Shown: positions 28,342 through 39,207, numbered from the stretch's first letter. The stretch: 64,000 nucleotides of DNA from Saprospiraceae bacterium (GCA_022448945.1 JAKVCV010000011.1:1-64000), one strand, 5' to 3'. Numbers and translations are program-made. Notes: generated from the sequence alone by a model not told the origin.

Positions 28342-29067
28342 TTATTTTTTTCTTTTGCGGTCATTTCTTCTACGGTCGTTATTGCCTCTACCTTCTTTGC
28401 CTTTACGATCACGTTTTGTAGGCGTTGGGAATAAGTCTACTTTTTGAAGGATCTCTCCTCTACAAAGCCAAACTTTAACTCCAATCTTACCATATACAGT
28501 ATTAGCTTCAACAATCGCATAATCCAAGTCTGCTCGAAAAGTATGTAATGGGCTTCTCCCCTCTTTATACTCTTCTGATCGAGCCATTTCTGCACCATTC
28601 AAACGTCCAGACAAACGCACTTTAATGCCCTCTGCACCTGCACGCATTGTTGCTTGAATAGCCATCTTTGTAGCTTTTCTATAATTGATACGAGCTTCTA
28701 CTTGTTTTGCAATAGTTTCTCCAACAATTTGAGCATTCAACTCAGGCTTGCGAATCTCCACAATATTGATCTGAACATCCGTACTAGTAAGCTTTTTAAG
28801 CTCTTCGCGAATTCTGTCAACTTCCTGCCCTCCCTTACCAATGATTATTCCTGGTCGAGAGGTATGAATGGTTACAGTAATTCTCTTAAGTGTACGTTCG
28901 ATTACAATTCGGGCGATCCCTCCCTTGTCAACACGTACTTTTAGGTAACGTCTAATTTTTTCATCTCCAACAACTTTGTCAGCAAATGTTTTTCCACCAA
29001 ACCAATTAGAGTCCCATCCTCGGATGATGCCTAAACGATTACCTATAGGATTTGTTTTTTGTCCCAT
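28342..29067 (-). CDS. rpsC: 30S ribosomal protein S3
   Basis: The protein has 241 residues. The start [22 protein letters not shown], the KH domain with [23 protein letters not shown] and the C-terminal domain with [22 protein letters not shown] identify uS3 at the mRNA entry tunnel. The C-terminus is a lysine/arginine-rich tail ([20 protein letters not shown]). It lies 30 bp after rplV. Confidence 0.98.
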   Translation of the reverse strand: MGQKTNPIGNRLGIIRGWDSNWFGGKTFADKVVGDEKIRRYLKVRVDKGGIARIVIERTLKRITVTIHTSRPGIIIGKGGQEVDRIREELKKLTSTDVQINIVEIRKPELNAQIVGETIAKQVEARINYRKATKMAIQATMRAGAEGIKVRLSGRLNGAEMARSEEYKEGRSPLHTFRADLDYAIVEANTVYGKIGVKVWLCRGEILQKVDLFPTPTKRDRKGKEGRGNNDRRRNDRKRKK

Positions 29068-29097
29068 AATATTTAATTAGTGTTATACTACTTTTAA

Positions 29098-29517
29098 TTA
29101 TTCGGTTTCTTCTAATTCTTCTACTTCTTGTTCCGCATCTTCGTAAATTTCTAAAGGTTTAGTATTAGAAATCTCTAGTGTTACGTGACAGAAGTGTTTG
29201 CGTATACGGTGCGCACGACCGTGTGGTGCTGGACGAAAACGTTTAAGCTGAGCTCCTTGATCTACTCGTATCGAAGAAATCACCAACTGATAATCATCTG
29301 CTTCTTCTTCTGTTAAAACATTCCAATTAGCGATAGCTGACGTCAATAGTTTTTCCAACCAAAGTGCAGCTTCTTTTTTGGTATATTTTAATATTCCTAA
29401 GGCCTTTTCTACCTCTACTCCACGAATAATGTCGGCAACCAATCTCATCTTTCTGGCAGACATCTGGCAGCTTTTTATTTTCGCAACAGCTGTTACAAAC
29501 TCCTGATTTTGTTCCAT
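29098..29517 (-). CDS. rplV: 50S ribosomal protein L22
   Basis: The protein has 139 residues, longer than the usual 110-120. The core KIKSCQMSARKMRLVADIIRG and the hairpin region RFRPAPHGRAHRIRKHFCHVTL, which lines the exit tunnel, are intact. An acidic tail (DAEQEVEELEETE) is extra, like the tails of L17 and L23 in this genome. It lies between rpsS and rpsC. Confidence 0.97.
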   Translation of the reverse strand: MEQNQEFVTAVAKIKSCQMSARKMRLVADIIRGVEVEKALGILKYTKKEAALWLEKLLTSAIANWNVLTEEEADDYQLVISSIRVDQGAQLKRFRPAPHGRAHRIRKHFCHVTLEISNTKPLEIYEDAEQEVEELEETE

Positions 29518-29548
29518 AACTTTAATTTGAACTTTGCTATTGTATTAA

Positions 29549-29815
29549 TTATTTCTTTTTACCTCCGTGGCCTCTGTATGTACGGGTTGGGGAAAACTCA
29601 CCGAGTTTATGCCCTACCATGTTTTCCGTTACAAAAACCGGTACGAAAGTTTTTCCATTATGTACAGCAATTGTCTCTCCCACCATTAATGGAATAATCA
29701 TAGAAGATCTAGACCAAGTCTTAATTACTGATTTCTTTTTTGTCTCTTTGGACTTTAGTACTTTCGTCACAAGTTTGTGATAAATGTAAGGTCCTTTTTT
29801 TAGTGAACGAGCCAT
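29549..29815 (-). CDS. rpsS: 30S ribosomal protein S19
   Basis: The protein has 88 residues. [42 protein letters not shown] and [22 protein letters not shown] are diagnostic of uS19 on the 30S head. It lies directly next to rplB with no gap between the coding regions. Confidence 0.98.
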   Translation of the reverse strand: MARSLKKGPYIYHKLVTKVLKSKETKKKSVIKTWSRSSMIIPLMVGETIAVHNGKTFVPVFVTENMVGHKLGEFSPTRTYRGHGGKKK

Positions 29816-30646
29816 CTATTTATTAATTTTTCTTCTTGTGACAATAAATTTATTAGAATATTTTTTGGCATTTCTAGTCTTTTGTCCCTTAGCCATAATA
29901 CCATTTCGAGATCGAGGGTGTCCTCCAGATGAACGACCTTCTCCACCACCCATTGGGTGATCAACAGGGTTCATAGCAACTCCACGGACTCTTGGGCGTC
30001 GTCCTAACCAACGACTGCGTCCTGCTTTACCTAGCACTTCCAGTCCATGATCTTTATTCGACACTTCTCCTACTGTTGCTCTGCAGGTTGCTAAAATCAA
30101 TCGTGTTTCACTCGATGGTAATTTAACTAACACATACTTGCCATCTTTCCCTGCTAATTCCGCTGCAACACCAGCACTTCTAACCAAAACTGCTCCTTTA
30201 TTAGGACGCGTTTCGATAGCATGAATTTTGGTGCCTACAGGCATGTCTCCCAAGGGCAAACAATTACCTAAATCAGGAGCGATTCCTTTCCCTGAAAGTA
30301 CAGTATTACCTACTTGCAATTTATTGGGAGCAATGATGTATCTTTTTTCACCGTCAGCATAGACCAACAGGGCTATAAAAGCGGTACGATTAGGATCATA
30401 TTCTATACTTTTTACAGTTGCAGGAACATTGTCTTTATTTCGTTTGAAATCAATCACACGATAACGACGTTTATGTCCTCCTCCCCTGTTACGTACAGTT
30501 CTATGTCCTTCGTTGTTTCTACCTCCTGATTTCTTTAACTTACTCAATAAGCTTTTTTCTGGCTTATCAGTAGTTAGTTCCTCGAAGCTGTTTGCTACGC
30601 GGGTTCTAGTACCAGGGGTAATCGGATTAAACTTTTTAACTGGCAT
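29816..30646 (-). CDS. rplB: 50S ribosomal protein L2
   Basis: The protein has 276 residues, the normal length. [35 protein letters not shown] and the highly conserved [26 protein letters not shown] near the C-terminus identify uL2, needed for subunit joining and peptidyl transfer. The conserved histidine of the peptidyl-transferase region is in the [10 protein letters not shown] block. Confidence 0.98.
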   Translation of the reverse strand: MPVKKFNPITPGTRTRVANSFEELTTDKPEKSLLSKLKKSGGRNNEGHRTVRNRGGGHKRRYRVIDFKRNKDNVPATVKSIEYDPNRTAFIALLVYADGEKRYIIAPNKLQVGNTVLSGKGIAPDLGNCLPLGDMPVGTKIHAIETRPNKGAVLVRSAGVAAELAGKDGKYVLVKLPSSETRLILATCRATVGEVSNKDHGLEVLGKAGRSRWLGRRPRVRGVAMNPVDHPMGGGEGRSSGGHPRSRNGIMAKGQKTRNAKKYSNKFIVTRRKINK

Positions 30647-30702
30647 TTTTATACGAATTTATCAGTTTCGCGACTATAGTTAATTAATAAATTTATATTC
30701 TG

Positions 30703-30719
30703 CTTTGACTAAGTCAAAG
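30703..30719 (-). promoter_or_regulatory. Hairpin between rplW and rplB
   Basis: A 7-bp stem, CTTTGAC / GTCAAAG, with a 3-nt loop lies 5 bp after the rplW stop codon and about 57 bp before rplB. No T-run follows on the operon strand. It may be a processing or stability element. Confidence 0.4.
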
Positions 30720-30724
30720 TCATA

Positions 30725-31075
30725 TTAAGCATCTGCTTCTTCTTTATCATTAATGAGTTCAACTTCATTCATATCAGATTCTCCAAAGAATCCATCAATG
30801 TATTCACCTTCGGCAATAGTGACAATAGCTTTTTTTATTGCAGAAGTTCTTCCTTTTGTATGACGCCCCTTGACGACTCTCGCTTTTGCTTTACCCGGAC
30901 GAATAGAAGTATTAACAGCATTAACAGTTACACCAAACTGTTCTTCTACAGCCTTTTTTATTTGTACTTTATTGGCTTTTTTATCTACTTCAAAAGTATA
31001 TTGATTGAGCAGTGGGTTTTCAGCCAACGCATTGGTTTTTTCAGTAAGTATTGGCCTAATAATAATATTTTTCAT
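30725..31075 (-). CDS. rplW: 50S ribosomal protein L23
   Basis: The protein has 116 residues; usual length is about 95-100. IIIRPILTEKTNALAE, YTFEVDKKANKVQIKKAVEEQFGVTV and VRPGKAKARVVKGR-like segments identify uL23, the trigger factor and SRP docking protein at the tunnel exit. An acidic tail (GESDMNEVELINDKEEADA) is extra. It lies between rplD and rplB. Confidence 0.97.
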   Translation of the reverse strand: MKNIIIRPILTEKTNALAENPLLNQYTFEVDKKANKVQIKKAVEEQFGVTVNAVNTSIRPGKAKARVVKGRHTKGRTSAIKKAIVTIAEGEYIDGFFGESDMNEVELINDKEEADA

Positions 31076-31100
31076 TACCTAATTATTTCTAAATTAATAA

Positions 31101-31928
31101 TTATGAAAGCATCTCAGCAAGACGATTTACAGCACTCTCTGAAACCACCAAACAATTAGCATTCAAAATTTGATAAACATTTAATGTCTTAGCATCAGCG
31201 ACACTAGCATTCTTAAGGTTACGACTGGACAACACTATATTTTCGTAGCCTTTTTCTATTTTGTCCATATGGTCATCTAAAGAATCCAAATAAGTTTTTT
31301 GTTCTTCTTTATACTGATTCAGTTGACTCGAATACGTTTTCATTGCCTCAGCAAAAGCTGCTCTTTTCTTAGCACCTCTTGGTCTAGCAGGCAATTGAGG
31401 TTTTTGGGGCGCAACAATAAATTCAGGTGCATCCAATACCAACAAACTTTTAGTGTCTGTCAAATCATTATCACCTTGTTTCAAACTGCTCAACAAGCTT
31501 AAATATGATTTTGTTTGTGGGGTGTCAAAAGTAAAGTCTTCAACAACTATAATTCCACCTTCCTGTGCTTTTGAAGAAAGAGCAGATTTTCTTGCAAGCT
31601 TTTTTACCTTTTTATTAAGTTGAATCGAGTAATCTCTTGGTACTGGACCAAAAGTTCTTCCACCACCACGAAATAAAGGATTTTTGATGCTACCCGCACG
31701 AGCAGTACCTGTTCCTTTTTGTTTTTTTATTTTCTTTGTTGAACCCTTAATCTCTGAACGTCCTTTTGTTTTATGAGTTCCCTGACGTTGTGCTGCCAAA
31801 TATTTTTTAACAGCAAGATAAACAACATGATCATGTTTTTCATTCAACTCAAGCCCAAAAACACTATCGGGCAGTTCAACCTTTCTTCCAAGGTTTTTAC
31901 CGTTTATATTATATACTTCTAATTTCAT
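31101..31928 (-). CDS. rplD: 50S ribosomal protein L4 with an internal insertion
   Basis: The protein has 275 residues; usual length is about 205-210. The tunnel-loop region is normal (GTGTARAGSIKNPLFRGGGRTFGPVPRDY, partly quoted), and the C-terminus returns to consensus at LSSRNLKNASVADAKTLNVY. Between LLVLD (about 166) and that block there are about 60 extra residues, rich in Pro, Lys and Glu and predicted to be helical (RGAKKRAAFAEAMKTYSSQL). The reading frame and flanks are intact, so it is an insertion in L4's solvent-side domain. It lies 2 bp after rplC. Confidence 0.96.
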   Translation of the reverse strand: MKLEVYNINGKNLGRKVELPDSVFGLELNEKHDHVVYLAVKKYLAAQRQGTHKTKGRSEIKGSTKKIKKQKGTGTARAGSIKNPLFRGGGRTFGPVPRDYSIQLNKKVKKLARKSALSSKAQEGGIIVVEDFTFDTPQTKSYLSLLSSLKQGDNDLTDTKSLLVLDAPEFIVAPQKPQLPARPRGAKKRAAFAEAMKTYSSQLNQYKEEQKTYLDSLDDHMDKIEKGYENIVLSSRNLKNASVADAKTLNVYQILNANCLVVSESAVNRLAEMLS

Positions 31929-31930
31929 GA

Positions 31931-32551
31931 TTATTTCTTCACGATTACATAAGCGCCCTTGTGACCAGGAACAGCTCCTTTAATTAGTAATAAATTTTTA
32001 TCTGCAAAAACCTTAACTACTTTCAACCCGATAGTAGTTACTTTTTTGCCACCAGTACGTCCTCCCATTTTCATCCCTTTAAATACCTTAGCAGGATAAG
32101 AAGCAGCTCCTATAGAACCGGGAGCACGAAGACGATTATGTTGACCATGTGTTGCTTGCCCCACTCCTCCAAAATTATATCGTTTCACAACACCTTGAAA
32201 ACCTTTTCCTTTAGAGTTACTAGTTACTTCAACAAAATCACCTTCATTAAAAACATCGGAAACAGTAAGCACATCACCAATAGCACTTTCTAAGCCACTA
32301 TCGCGAAATTCAGCAACTTTGCTTTTAGGCGTTGTCTTTGCCTTATCAAAATGGCCTTTCATCTGTTTGCTAGTTCTTTTGGCTTTGCTTTCACCAAAAC
32401 CCACTTGTATTGCATTATAACCATCCGTTTCCATCGTTTTCACCTGTGTAACTACACAAGGTCCTACTTCTACTACGGTACAGGCTATATTATCACCAGC
32501 TTCGGTAAAAAAGCTCGTCATTCCTATTTTTTTTCCTATTAAACCTTCCAC
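31931..32551 (-). CDS. rplC: 50S ribosomal protein L3
   Basis: The protein has 206 residues, the normal length. [31 protein letters not shown] (partly quoted), [34 protein letters not shown] (partly quoted) and [16 protein letters not shown] identify uL3, which reaches toward the peptidyl-transferase centre and is methylated at a glutamine in many bacteria. It lies after rpsJ. Confidence 0.98.
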   Translation of the reverse strand: MEGLIGKKIGMTSFFTEAGDNIACTVVEVGPCVVTQVKTMETDGYNAIQVGFGESKAKRTSKQMKGHFDKAKTTPKSKVAEFRDSGLESAIGDVLTVSDVFNEGDFVEVTSNSKGKGFQGVVKRYNFGGVGQATHGQHNRLRAPGSIGAASYPAKVFKGMKMGGRTGGKKVTTIGLKVVKVFADKNLLLIKGAVPGHKGAYVIVKK

Positions 32552-32595
32552 TTTATTCTTTTTTAAGAATTGTAGTAAACCTACAAATGAACAAA

Positions 32596-32904
32596 TTACA
32601 TTAATTTCACCTGGATATCGACACCGCTTGGTAGTTCTAATTTTTCCAGTGCACTTACCGTCTTGGCTGTCGAACTATAAATTTCGATAAGACGCTTATG
32701 TGTACGAAGTTGAAACTGCTCACGAGATTTTTTATTTACATGTGGAGATCTTAACACAGTAAACACTTTTCTATGAGTGGGCAGCGGAATCGGTCCAGTC
32801 ACAACTGCACCGGTATTACGTACTGTTTTTACAATCTTAGCAGTAGACTTATCTACTAAATTATGATCATAAGAACGAAGTTTTATCCTAATTTTCTGAT
32901 TCAT
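32596..32904 (-). CDS. rpsJ: 30S ribosomal protein S10 (NusE)
   Basis: The protein has 102 residues. [48 protein letters not shown] (partly quoted) and the [11 protein letters not shown] end identify uS10, which is also the antitermination factor NusE. It is the first gene of the S10 group, 80 bp after fusA. No tuf gene intervenes. Confidence 0.98.
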   Translation of the reverse strand: MNQKIRIKLRSYDHNLVDKSTAKIVKTVRNTGAVVTGPIPLPTHRKVFTVLRSPHVNKKSREQFQLRTHKRLIEIYSSTAKTVSALEKLELPSGVDIQVKLM

Positions 32905-32984
32905 GCCTCGATGAATTATTTAAAAAATGTTTAAAAATAAGCCCCTTAAAAAATCAGGACTTTATGTCTTTATATTTAAACTAC

Positions 32985-35114
32985 TTAAACAGTAGTGTTT
33001 GCTTCTTCAACAACTTTATCTGCAACAGCATTCGGTGCTGGAGCATAGTGCGAAAACTCCATACTTGATGAAGCTCTTCCGGATGTAAGAGTACGTAAAT
33101 CTGTTATGTACCCAAACATTTCAGAAAGGGGAACATCCGCCTTAATTATAACACCAGTTCCTTTGGGCTCCTGAGCTTTCATGATTCCACGACGACGATT
33201 TAAGTCGCCAATTATTGACCCCATGTATTCCTCCGGAGAAACAACCTCTAGTTTCATAATAGGTTCCAACAACACTGGTTTGCAACTCTTCGCTGCAGCT
33301 TTAAATCCTTCCTTGGCACATAGTTCAAATGCTATAGGTTTTGAATCCACAGCATGCATTCCTCCATCGTAAACTCTCACACTCATACTATCAATAGAAT
33401 AACCTGCAAGAACGCCATTGTCCATCATTGCATCAAACCCTTTCATGATAGGATTTACATAAGCTTTATCAATTACACCACCTTTAATGTCCCATTTGAA
33501 TTCCATTCTAACTTTAGAATTCTTAAAGTCATCACTGTCAAGAAATTCTTCAGATGCAGGACCAAGTTCAAACTCCATATCAGCAAATAAACCAGAACCA
33601 CCAGATTGTTTTTTCAAGCGCTCACGATGTGTTACTGTTTTTGTCAATGCTTCTTTATAATTAACTTGAGGTGCACCTTCATTAACTTCAACTTTAAACT
33701 CTCGTTTTAAGCGATCGACAATGATTTCTAAATGCAACTCACCCATTCCACTAATTATTGTTTGTGCTGTTTCATCATTATATCTAGCAGTAAAAGTTGG
33801 ATCTTCTTCTGACAACTTAGCCAATGCCATCCCTAATTTTTCAACATCTTTCTGAGTCTTAGGTTCGATAGCAATACTAATTACGGGATCAGGAAAGTCC
33901 ATACTTTCCAATACTATTGGATGATTTAAATCACATAAGGTATCACCCGTTTTGATATTTTTAAAGCCCACACCAGCAGCTATATCCCCTGCATAAACAG
34001 AATCTACAGGCTTTTGTTCATTAGCATGCATTTGATAAATACGAGATATACGTTCTTTTTTACCAGAACGTGTATTCAACACATAAGACCCTGCATCCAA
34101 TTTTCCAGAATAGGTTCTAAAGAAACATAGACGCCCAACATATGGATCAGTTGCAATTTTAAAAGCTAAAGCAGCAAATGGAGCATTGAAGTCAGCAGGG
34201 CGTTCCTCCTCCTCATCTGTTTCGGGATTAGTTCCTGAAATCGTTGTAACATCTAAGGGTGAAGGTAAAAATGCACAAACAGCATCCAAGACAGCCTGTA
34301 CACCTTTGTTTTTGAAAGCTGAACCACACATTACTGGGATGATACTCATATCACATACAGCAGCACGAACAGCAGAACGTATTTCATCGTGAGAAATCGT
34401 ATCAGGATCATCAAAATATTTCTCCATCAAAGTTTCATCATATTCTGCAACAGCTTCCAATAATTGTTCACGGGCTTCAGCTGCCGTGTCCGCTAATTCG
34501 TCTGGTATAGGAACAATTTCATAAGTCATTCCCATATCATGTTCATTCCAAATTATAGCCTGGCCTGTAATAAGATCTACAACACCTTTAAAGTCGTCTT
34601 CAGCACCAATAGGCACCTGAAGTGGCACAGCATTAGCTCCCAACATATCTCTCATTTGTTGACAAACAGAGAAAAAGTCAGCGCCCTGACGATCCATTTT
34701 ATTAACAAATGCTATACGTGGAACCTTGTAACCATCTGCAAGCCTCCAGTTAGTTTCAGATTGAGGCTCTACTCCTCCAGAAGCACAAAATAAAAATACA
34801 AGTCCATCTAAAACACGTAGCGAGCGATTTACCTCAACAGTAAAATCTACGTGACCAGGAGTATCAATAATGTTCACTGTATACTTTTCATCTTTCCATG
34901 GCCATTCTGTCTTAGTGGCTGCAGATGTAATAGTAATGCCTCGCTCTTGTTCTTGCTCCATCCAGTCCATAGTGGCAGCACCATCGTGCACTTCACCGAT
35001 CTTATGACTAATTCCAGTATAGTAAAGTACGCGTTCTGTTGTAGTGGTTTTTCCAGCATCAATGTGTGCTGCAATTCCAATATTTCTTGTATATGTTAAA
35101 TCTATTTTTGCCAT
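32985..35114 (-). CDS. fusA: Translation elongation factor G
   Basis: The protein has 709 residues. The G domain has G1 AHIDAGKTT, switch [10 protein letters not shown] and G4 NKMDR. The [10 protein letters not shown] motif (switch I) and the [10 protein letters not shown] domain-III block and EPIMKLEV domain-V block follow. It drives translocation. It lies between rpsG and rpsJ, as in the str operon, and is a full-length EF-G, not a tetracycline-resistance relative. Confidence 0.98.
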   Translation of the reverse strand: MAKIDLTYTRNIGIAAHIDAGKTTTTERVLYYTGISHKIGEVHDGAATMDWMEQEQERGITITSAATKTEWPWKDEKYTVNIIDTPGHVDFTVEVNRSLRVLDGLVFLFCASGGVEPQSETNWRLADGYKVPRIAFVNKMDRQGADFFSVCQQMRDMLGANAVPLQVPIGAEDDFKGVVDLITGQAIIWNEHDMGMTYEIVPIPDELADTAAEAREQLLEAVAEYDETLMEKYFDDPDTISHDEIRSAVRAAVCDMSIIPVMCGSAFKNKGVQAVLDAVCAFLPSPLDVTTISGTNPETDEEEERPADFNAPFAALAFKIATDPYVGRLCFFRTYSGKLDAGSYVLNTRSGKKERISRIYQMHANEQKPVDSVYAGDIAAGVGFKNIKTGDTLCDLNHPIVLESMDFPDPVISIAIEPKTQKDVEKLGMALAKLSEEDPTFTARYNDETAQTIISGMGELHLEIIVDRLKREFKVEVNEGAPQVNYKEALTKTVTHRERLKKQSGGSGLFADMEFELGPASEEFLDSDDFKNSKVRMEFKWDIKGGVIDKAYVNPIMKGFDAMMDNGVLAGYSIDSMSVRVYDGGMHAVDSKPIAFELCAKEGFKAAAKSCKPVLLEPIMKLEVVSPEEYMGSIIGDLNRRRGIMKAQEPKGTGVIIKADVPLSEMFGYITDLRTLTSGRASSSMEFSHYAPAPNAVADKVVEEANTTV

Positions 35115-35180
35115 AACTTATTAAATAGCGTCTTTAAATTTTTATAAATAATACTCTGTATTTATTCTAATTGTATTAGA

Positions 35181-35663
35181 CTATTGTTTTGTTCTTCTAC
35201 GACCAAAATGAGCAAATGCACGATTTGATTCAGCCATTTTATGTGTATCATCTTTCTTTTTAACGGTAGCTCCTTCGCCTTTGGATGCGGCAAGTAATTC
35301 TGCAGACAATTTTGCTGCGATACCTTTGCCACTACGTAAGCGAGTATATTTTATCATCCATTTCATTGCGACAGAGAGTCGGCGTTCTGGACGTATTTCG
35401 GTAGGGATTTGAAATGTTGCACCACCAATACGACGAGAGCGTACTTCAAGGGCAGGCATTACATTTTTAATTGCTTTATGGAAAATTTCATGAGCCGATT
35501 CCCCTGTTTTTTCTTCCAAAATATCCATTGCTTGATAAAAAGCGCGGTAGGCTGTGCTTTTTTTACCATCCAACATTAGCATATTCACAAATCTTGTTAC
35601 TTGTTTGTCTCCATAACGAGGATCGGGTGCGACATGGCGCACTTTCGGTTTTCTCTTTCTCAT
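35181..35663 (-). CDS. rpsG: 30S ribosomal protein S7
   Basis: The protein has 160 residues. MRKRKPKVRHVAPDPRYGD, FVNMLMLDGKKSTAYRAFYQAMD and EVRSRRIGGATFQIPTEIRPERR identify uS7, the head-assembly initiator and, in E. coli, the str-operon repressor. It is in standard str order between rpsL and fusA. Confidence 0.98.
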   Translation of the reverse strand: MRKRKPKVRHVAPDPRYGDKQVTRFVNMLMLDGKKSTAYRAFYQAMDILEEKTGESAHEIFHKAIKNVMPALEVRSRRIGGATFQIPTEIRPERRLSVAMKWMIKYTRLRSGKGIAAKLSAELLAASKGEGATVKKKDDTHKMAESNRAFAHFGRRRTKQ

Positions 35664-35793
35664 TTTCTATTTAATCTTTTTAGCTGTTGTCTGAGCTTAT
35701 CAAAATCTTTTCGCTCAATCTTCAGTTCCGACTTCTTCAGAACTTAATCAACTTAGGATGTATATCTAAAAATATTCTTAATTTAACTTATTT

Positions 35794-36174
35794 TTACTTC
35801 TTGGATTTAGGTTTTTTAGCGCCATACTTTGATCTGGATTGCTTTCTATCTGCAACTCCGGCAGTATCTAGAGCACCACGAACAACAGTATATCTAACCC
35901 CCGGCAAATCTTTTACACGACCACCACGTACTAAAACTATCGAGTGCTCCTGTAAATTATGTCCTTCCCCAGGAATATATGCAATGATCTCAATGCCGTT
36001 CGTCAAACGCACCTTAGCAACTTTGCGTAATGCAGAGTTAGGCTTTTTAGGTGTAGTTGTATAAACACGAGTGCATACACCTCTCTTTTGAGGGCAGGAA
36101 TCCAAAGCTCTTGCCTTAGAGGCCAACTTAATAACCTTTCGTCCTTTTCTTACTAATTGATTTATTGTAGGCAT
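35794..36174 (-). CDS. rpsL: 30S ribosomal protein S12
   Basis: The protein has 126 residues. [36 protein letters not shown] (with the lysine that, when mutated in other bacteria, gives streptomycin resistance) and [16 protein letters not shown] identify uS12 at the decoding centre. The loop lysine is the wild-type residue. It is the first gene of the whole ribosomal block, preceded by a promoter element. Confidence 0.98.
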   Translation of the reverse strand: MPTINQLVRKGRKVIKLASKARALDSCPQKRGVCTRVYTTTPKKPNSALRKVAKVRLTNGIEIIAYIPGEGHNLQEHSIVLVRGGRVKDLPGVRYTVVRGALDTAGVADRKQSRSKYGAKKPKSKK

Positions 36175-36236
36175 TTAATTAAATATTACTACATTTATTT
36201 TAATCTCCCTTTATAAGGGGTTTACTTAAGCGAATG

Positions 36237-36244
36237 CAAAAGTA
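36237..36244 (-). promoter_or_regulatory. -7 promoter element of the str-S10 block
   Basis: TACTTTTG on the minus strand fits TAnnTTTG and lies 63 bp before the rpsL start. A short stem, CCCTT / AAGGG (about 36208-36220), sits in the leader between them. No TTG is at the usual -33 distance. Confidence 0.5.
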
Positions 36245-36416
36245 CAATTCTTTTTGTGAAAAAGAAAAACTTAAATGTTTTTTTGAAAAAAATATTTGAG
36301 TTTTATAAAAAAGGGATTAAAGTTGGCAATTTTAATAGCCTAATAGATGTTATTGAAAGACAAAAAAAACAAAGCTCTTATATTATATATTAATCATATT
36401 TTAATCAAAACAAATA

Positions 36417-37181
36417 ATGTCAAAAATAGTTGATCTATCGAAAACCATAGAGTTCAAAAAGGAAGACCCTTGGTTTATGCGTATAAAAATCAAACATATT
36501 CCACATTCAAAAAGTCTTAAGTTAATTCAATACATACTTAAGCTGCCTCAAAAACTAATGCCTGCTAATTTCAATGGTTGGGCTGACGACAAAATAAAAA
36601 GCATGGGTGTTCACTCTACAACACACATTGATGCTCCATGGCATTATGGACCTGAAGTTGAAGGCAAAAAAGCAAAAACCATAGATGAGGTCCCCTTAGA
36701 CTGGTTATATGGAGATGGCATAGTTATAGATATGAGCCACAAAAAGGATTTTGAAGTAATTACTATCGACGACATAAAAGAAGATTTAAAAAAGTCAGGG
36801 GCAAAACTAAAAAAAGGAGATATTGTATTAATAAGAACAGACAGAGATCAGTTGCGCGGAAAAGAATATTTTTTACGTGGAACAGGAATGAGTAAAGAAG
36901 CGACTCTATGGCTAATTAAAAAAGGTATTAAAGTGATGGGCATTGATCAGTGGGGCTGGGATTTGCCACTAAAGCATTTAGTCAATAAGGCAAAAAAAGC
37001 AAAAGATAAAACATTATTCTGGGAAGCTCATTTAGTGGGTATTAATCATGAATATTTGCACATGGAACAACTGACAAATCTAAAATCTTTGCCACCCTAT
37101 GGTTTTAAGGTTGGTGTCTTCCCTCTTAAGATAAAAGGAGGCTCTGCTGCCCCAGCGCGTGTTGTTGCTATTTTTGACTAG
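36417..37181 (+). CDS. Cyclase-family hydrolase (kynurenine formamidase-like)
   Basis: The protein has 254 residues and no signal peptide. The cyclase-family metal motif is visible as GVHSTTHIDAPWHYG (canonical HxGTHxDxPxH with one change, STTH for GTTH). Later blocks such as GDIVLIRTDRD, RGTGMSKEATLWLIKKGIKVMGID and FWEAHLVG are also typical. Members hydrolyse amides or cyclic amides, for example N-formylkynurenine. The substrate here is not deducible. It is divergent from the str operon. Confidence 0.8.
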   Translation: MSKIVDLSKTIEFKKEDPWFMRIKIKHIPHSKSLKLIQYILKLPQKLMPANFNGWADDKIKSMGVHSTTHIDAPWHYGPEVEGKKAKTIDEVPLDWLYGDGIVIDMSHKKDFEVITIDDIKEDLKKSGAKLKKGDIVLIRTDRDQLRGKEYFLRGTGMSKEATLWLIKKGIKVMGIDQWGWDLPLKHLVNKAKKAKDKTLFWEAHLVGINHEYLHMEQLTNLKSLPPYGFKVGVFPLKIKGGSAAPARVVAIFD

Positions 37182-37267
37182 TCTCAAAGAACTACTTAAA
37201 GTAAGTAGCAATAAATTATGTATGAAATAAAAGTCTAATAATATTCTTTAAATAACATTCCTGTTTT

Positions 37268-37275
37268 TAGTTTTG
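37268..37275 (+). promoter_or_regulatory. Promoter -7 element for purK
   Basis: TAGTTTTG fits TAnnTTTG, 40 bp upstream of the purK GTG start. No -33 TTG was found at normal spacing. Confidence 0.4.
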
Positions 37276-37315
37276 TAATGCTATTATTGTTTTTATTCAA
37301 TAAATTATTAAGTCA

Positions 37316-38443
37316 GTGAAAAAAATTGCTGTATTAGGAGGTGGACAATTAGGATTAATGATGATCCGATCAGCTATCGATTTTAATATCGAAGTAGCCG
37401 TTTTAGACCCTAATCCAGAAGCACCATGCGCAAAACATGCTGCCTATTTCGAAGTTGGAGATCTAAATGATTTCGATACCGTATATAATTTTGGCAAAAA
37501 GTTTGAATTGATAACTATCGAAATTGAGCAAGTAAACACCAAAGCGTTACATAAGTTATCCAATGAAGGCATAGAGGTTTATCCACAACCTCATATCATT
37601 GAAATGATACAAGACAAACGTATCCAAAAACAATTTTACGAAAAGCACAATATTCCAACGTCTCCTTTTATACTTACTGATAGCTTAGAAGATATTCTTA
37701 CGAAATCTGATTTTTTACCTGCAGTAAACAAAATTGGAAAGGGAGGTTATGATGGTAAAGGAGTTCAGATAATGCGTAATGCAGAAGACCTAAAAAAGGG
37801 GTTTGATGCTCCAGGACTGATGGAGAAGTTAATTGATTTTCAAAAAGAAATAGCTGTTATCGTAGCTAGAAATAAAAAAGGTGAAATTAAAGCATTCCCT
37901 CCCGTTGAATTAGTTTTTCATCCAACAGCCAACTTAGTAGAATTTTTATTGGCTCCTGCACAAATTTCAGTTGAAATTTCTAAAAAAGCGATTGAAATAG
38001 CAACTAATCTAACCGAAAACCTATCTGTAATTGGCCTATTAGCTGTAGAAATGTTTGTAACAAAAGAAGGAGAAGTGTTGGTAAATGAGATTGCACCAAG
38101 GACGCATAACAGTGGGCATCAATCGATTGAAAGTAATATGACGTCACAGTTTGAACAACACCTTAGGGCAATTCTAAATTGGCCTTTAGGTGATACGTCT
38201 TTAATTATATCCTCTGCAATGATAAATTTACTTGGCGAAGAAGGGCATATTGGCCCAGCTATTTGTGAGGGCCTTGAAGATGTATTGAAAGTAAATGGAT
38301 GTCATATGCATTTGTATGGCAAAAAAATCACAAAACCATTTCGTAAAATGGGGCATGTTACAGTACGTGACAAAGACATAAACGAACTAAAAAATAAAAT
38401 TGATTTTGTCAAAAAAACCATAAAATTTATTAGTAATGAATAA
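37316..38443 (+). CDS. purK: N5-carboxyaminoimidazole ribonucleotide synthase PurK
   Basis: The protein has 375 residues and starts at GTG. The N-terminal dinucleotide-like [10 protein letters not shown], the ATP-grasp middle ([17 protein letters not shown]) and [16 protein letters not shown] are diagnostic. It carboxylates AIR using ATP and bicarbonate in de novo purine synthesis. It overlaps purE by 8 bp, so the two steps are translationally coupled. Confidence 0.96.
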   Translation: MKKIAVLGGGQLGLMMIRSAIDFNIEVAVLDPNPEAPCAKHAAYFEVGDLNDFDTVYNFGKKFELITIEIEQVNTKALHKLSNEGIEVYPQPHIIEMIQDKRIQKQFYEKHNIPTSPFILTDSLEDILTKSDFLPAVNKIGKGGYDGKGVQIMRNAEDLKKGFDAPGLMEKLIDFQKEIAVIVARNKKGEIKAFPPVELVFHPTANLVEFLLAPAQISVEISKKAIEIATNLTENLSVIGLLAVEMFVTKEGEVLVNEIAPRTHNSGHQSIESNMTSQFEQHLRAILNWPLGDTSLIISSAMINLLGEEGHIGPAICEGLEDVLKVNGCHMHLYGKKITKPFRKMGHVTVRDKDINELKNKIDFVKKTIKFISNE

Positions 38444-38942
38444 GCAACCTTTGGTAGGAATTATTATGGGTAGCCAATCCGATCTGCCTGTTATGCGTGA
38501 TGCAGCAGAATTTTTAGAGTCCGCTAATATACCCTTCGAAGTAACAATTGTGTCAGCACACCGCACACCAGAACGGATGATCGACTACGCAAGTTCTGCA
38601 CGCAGTCGAGGCCTTAAAGTAATTATAGCTGGTGCCGGAGGGGCTGCACATTTACCAGGAATGGTAGCATCACTAACAACCTTACCCGTAATAGGCGTTC
38701 CTGTAAAATCACACAACTCTATCGACGGGTGGGATTCAGTTTTATCTATACTACAAATGCCGGGAGGAATACCTGTAGCTACAGTGGCTTTAAATGGAAG
38801 TAAAAATGCAGGTGTTCTAGCAGCGTCTATTATAAGCACTTTTGAAAATGATGTAGTAGAATATCTGGCAGATTACAAAGAAAAGCTTAAAGCAAAAGTC
38901 ATGCTTTCAGTAAAAGATGTTGAAACTAAAGGGTGGAAATAA
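38436..38942 (+). CDS. purE: N5-CAIR mutase PurE
   Basis: The protein has 168 residues. The start [12 protein letters not shown], the catalytic HRTPERM segment ([10 protein letters not shown]) and [26 protein letters not shown] (partly quoted) identify class I PurE, which rearranges N5-CAIR to CAIR. Its presence beside purK shows the bacterial two-step route. It overlaps the purK stop codon by 8 bp. Confidence 0.97.
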   Translation: MNKQPLVGIIMGSQSDLPVMRDAAEFLESANIPFEVTIVSAHRTPERMIDYASSARSRGLKVIIAGAGGAAHLPGMVASLTTLPVIGVPVKSHNSIDGWDSVLSILQMPGGIPVATVALNGSKNAGVLAASIISTFENDVVEYLADYKEKLKAKVMLSVKDVETKGWK

Positions 38943-39018
38943 AATGCTGAGAAAGTATATCAGAATTAGCGAAAGAAGAAAACAAAAAACGATAGAGAAG
39001 TTATCTTAAACTATGCAT

Positions 39019-39207
39019 TTATTTTTTTGTTTTTAAATCAACTTTGAGGGGCTGGGCATTTGTTAACTCCAATGAATAAGGACAATGCCTACAGCCACAC
39101 TTACAACAAAACCCTCTTTTTTTTAAATAAGACTCTGTAAAAACGTATTGGCCATTATCGATATAATAATCAATATTTTCTGAGAGCGTTTCTTGTCTAA
39201 TTATCAT
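39019..39207 (-). CDS. Small cysteine-rich DUF5522-type protein
   Basis: The protein has 62 residues. The core GFCCKCGCRHCPYSLE holds five cysteines and one histidine in a tight cluster, as in DUF5522 proteins, which probably bind a metal. The function is unknown. It lies 30 bp downstream of the MoxR gene in the same direction. Confidence 0.7.
   Translation of the reverse strand: MIIRQETLSENIDYYIDNGQYVFTESYLKKRGFCCKCGCRHCPYSLELTNAQPLKVDLKTKK

Noticed and set aside
32985-35114. Possible tetracycline-resistance (TetM-like) protein
   Set aside because: Position in the str operon between rpsG and rpsJ and the consensus EF-G motifs make it the housekeeping EF-G.
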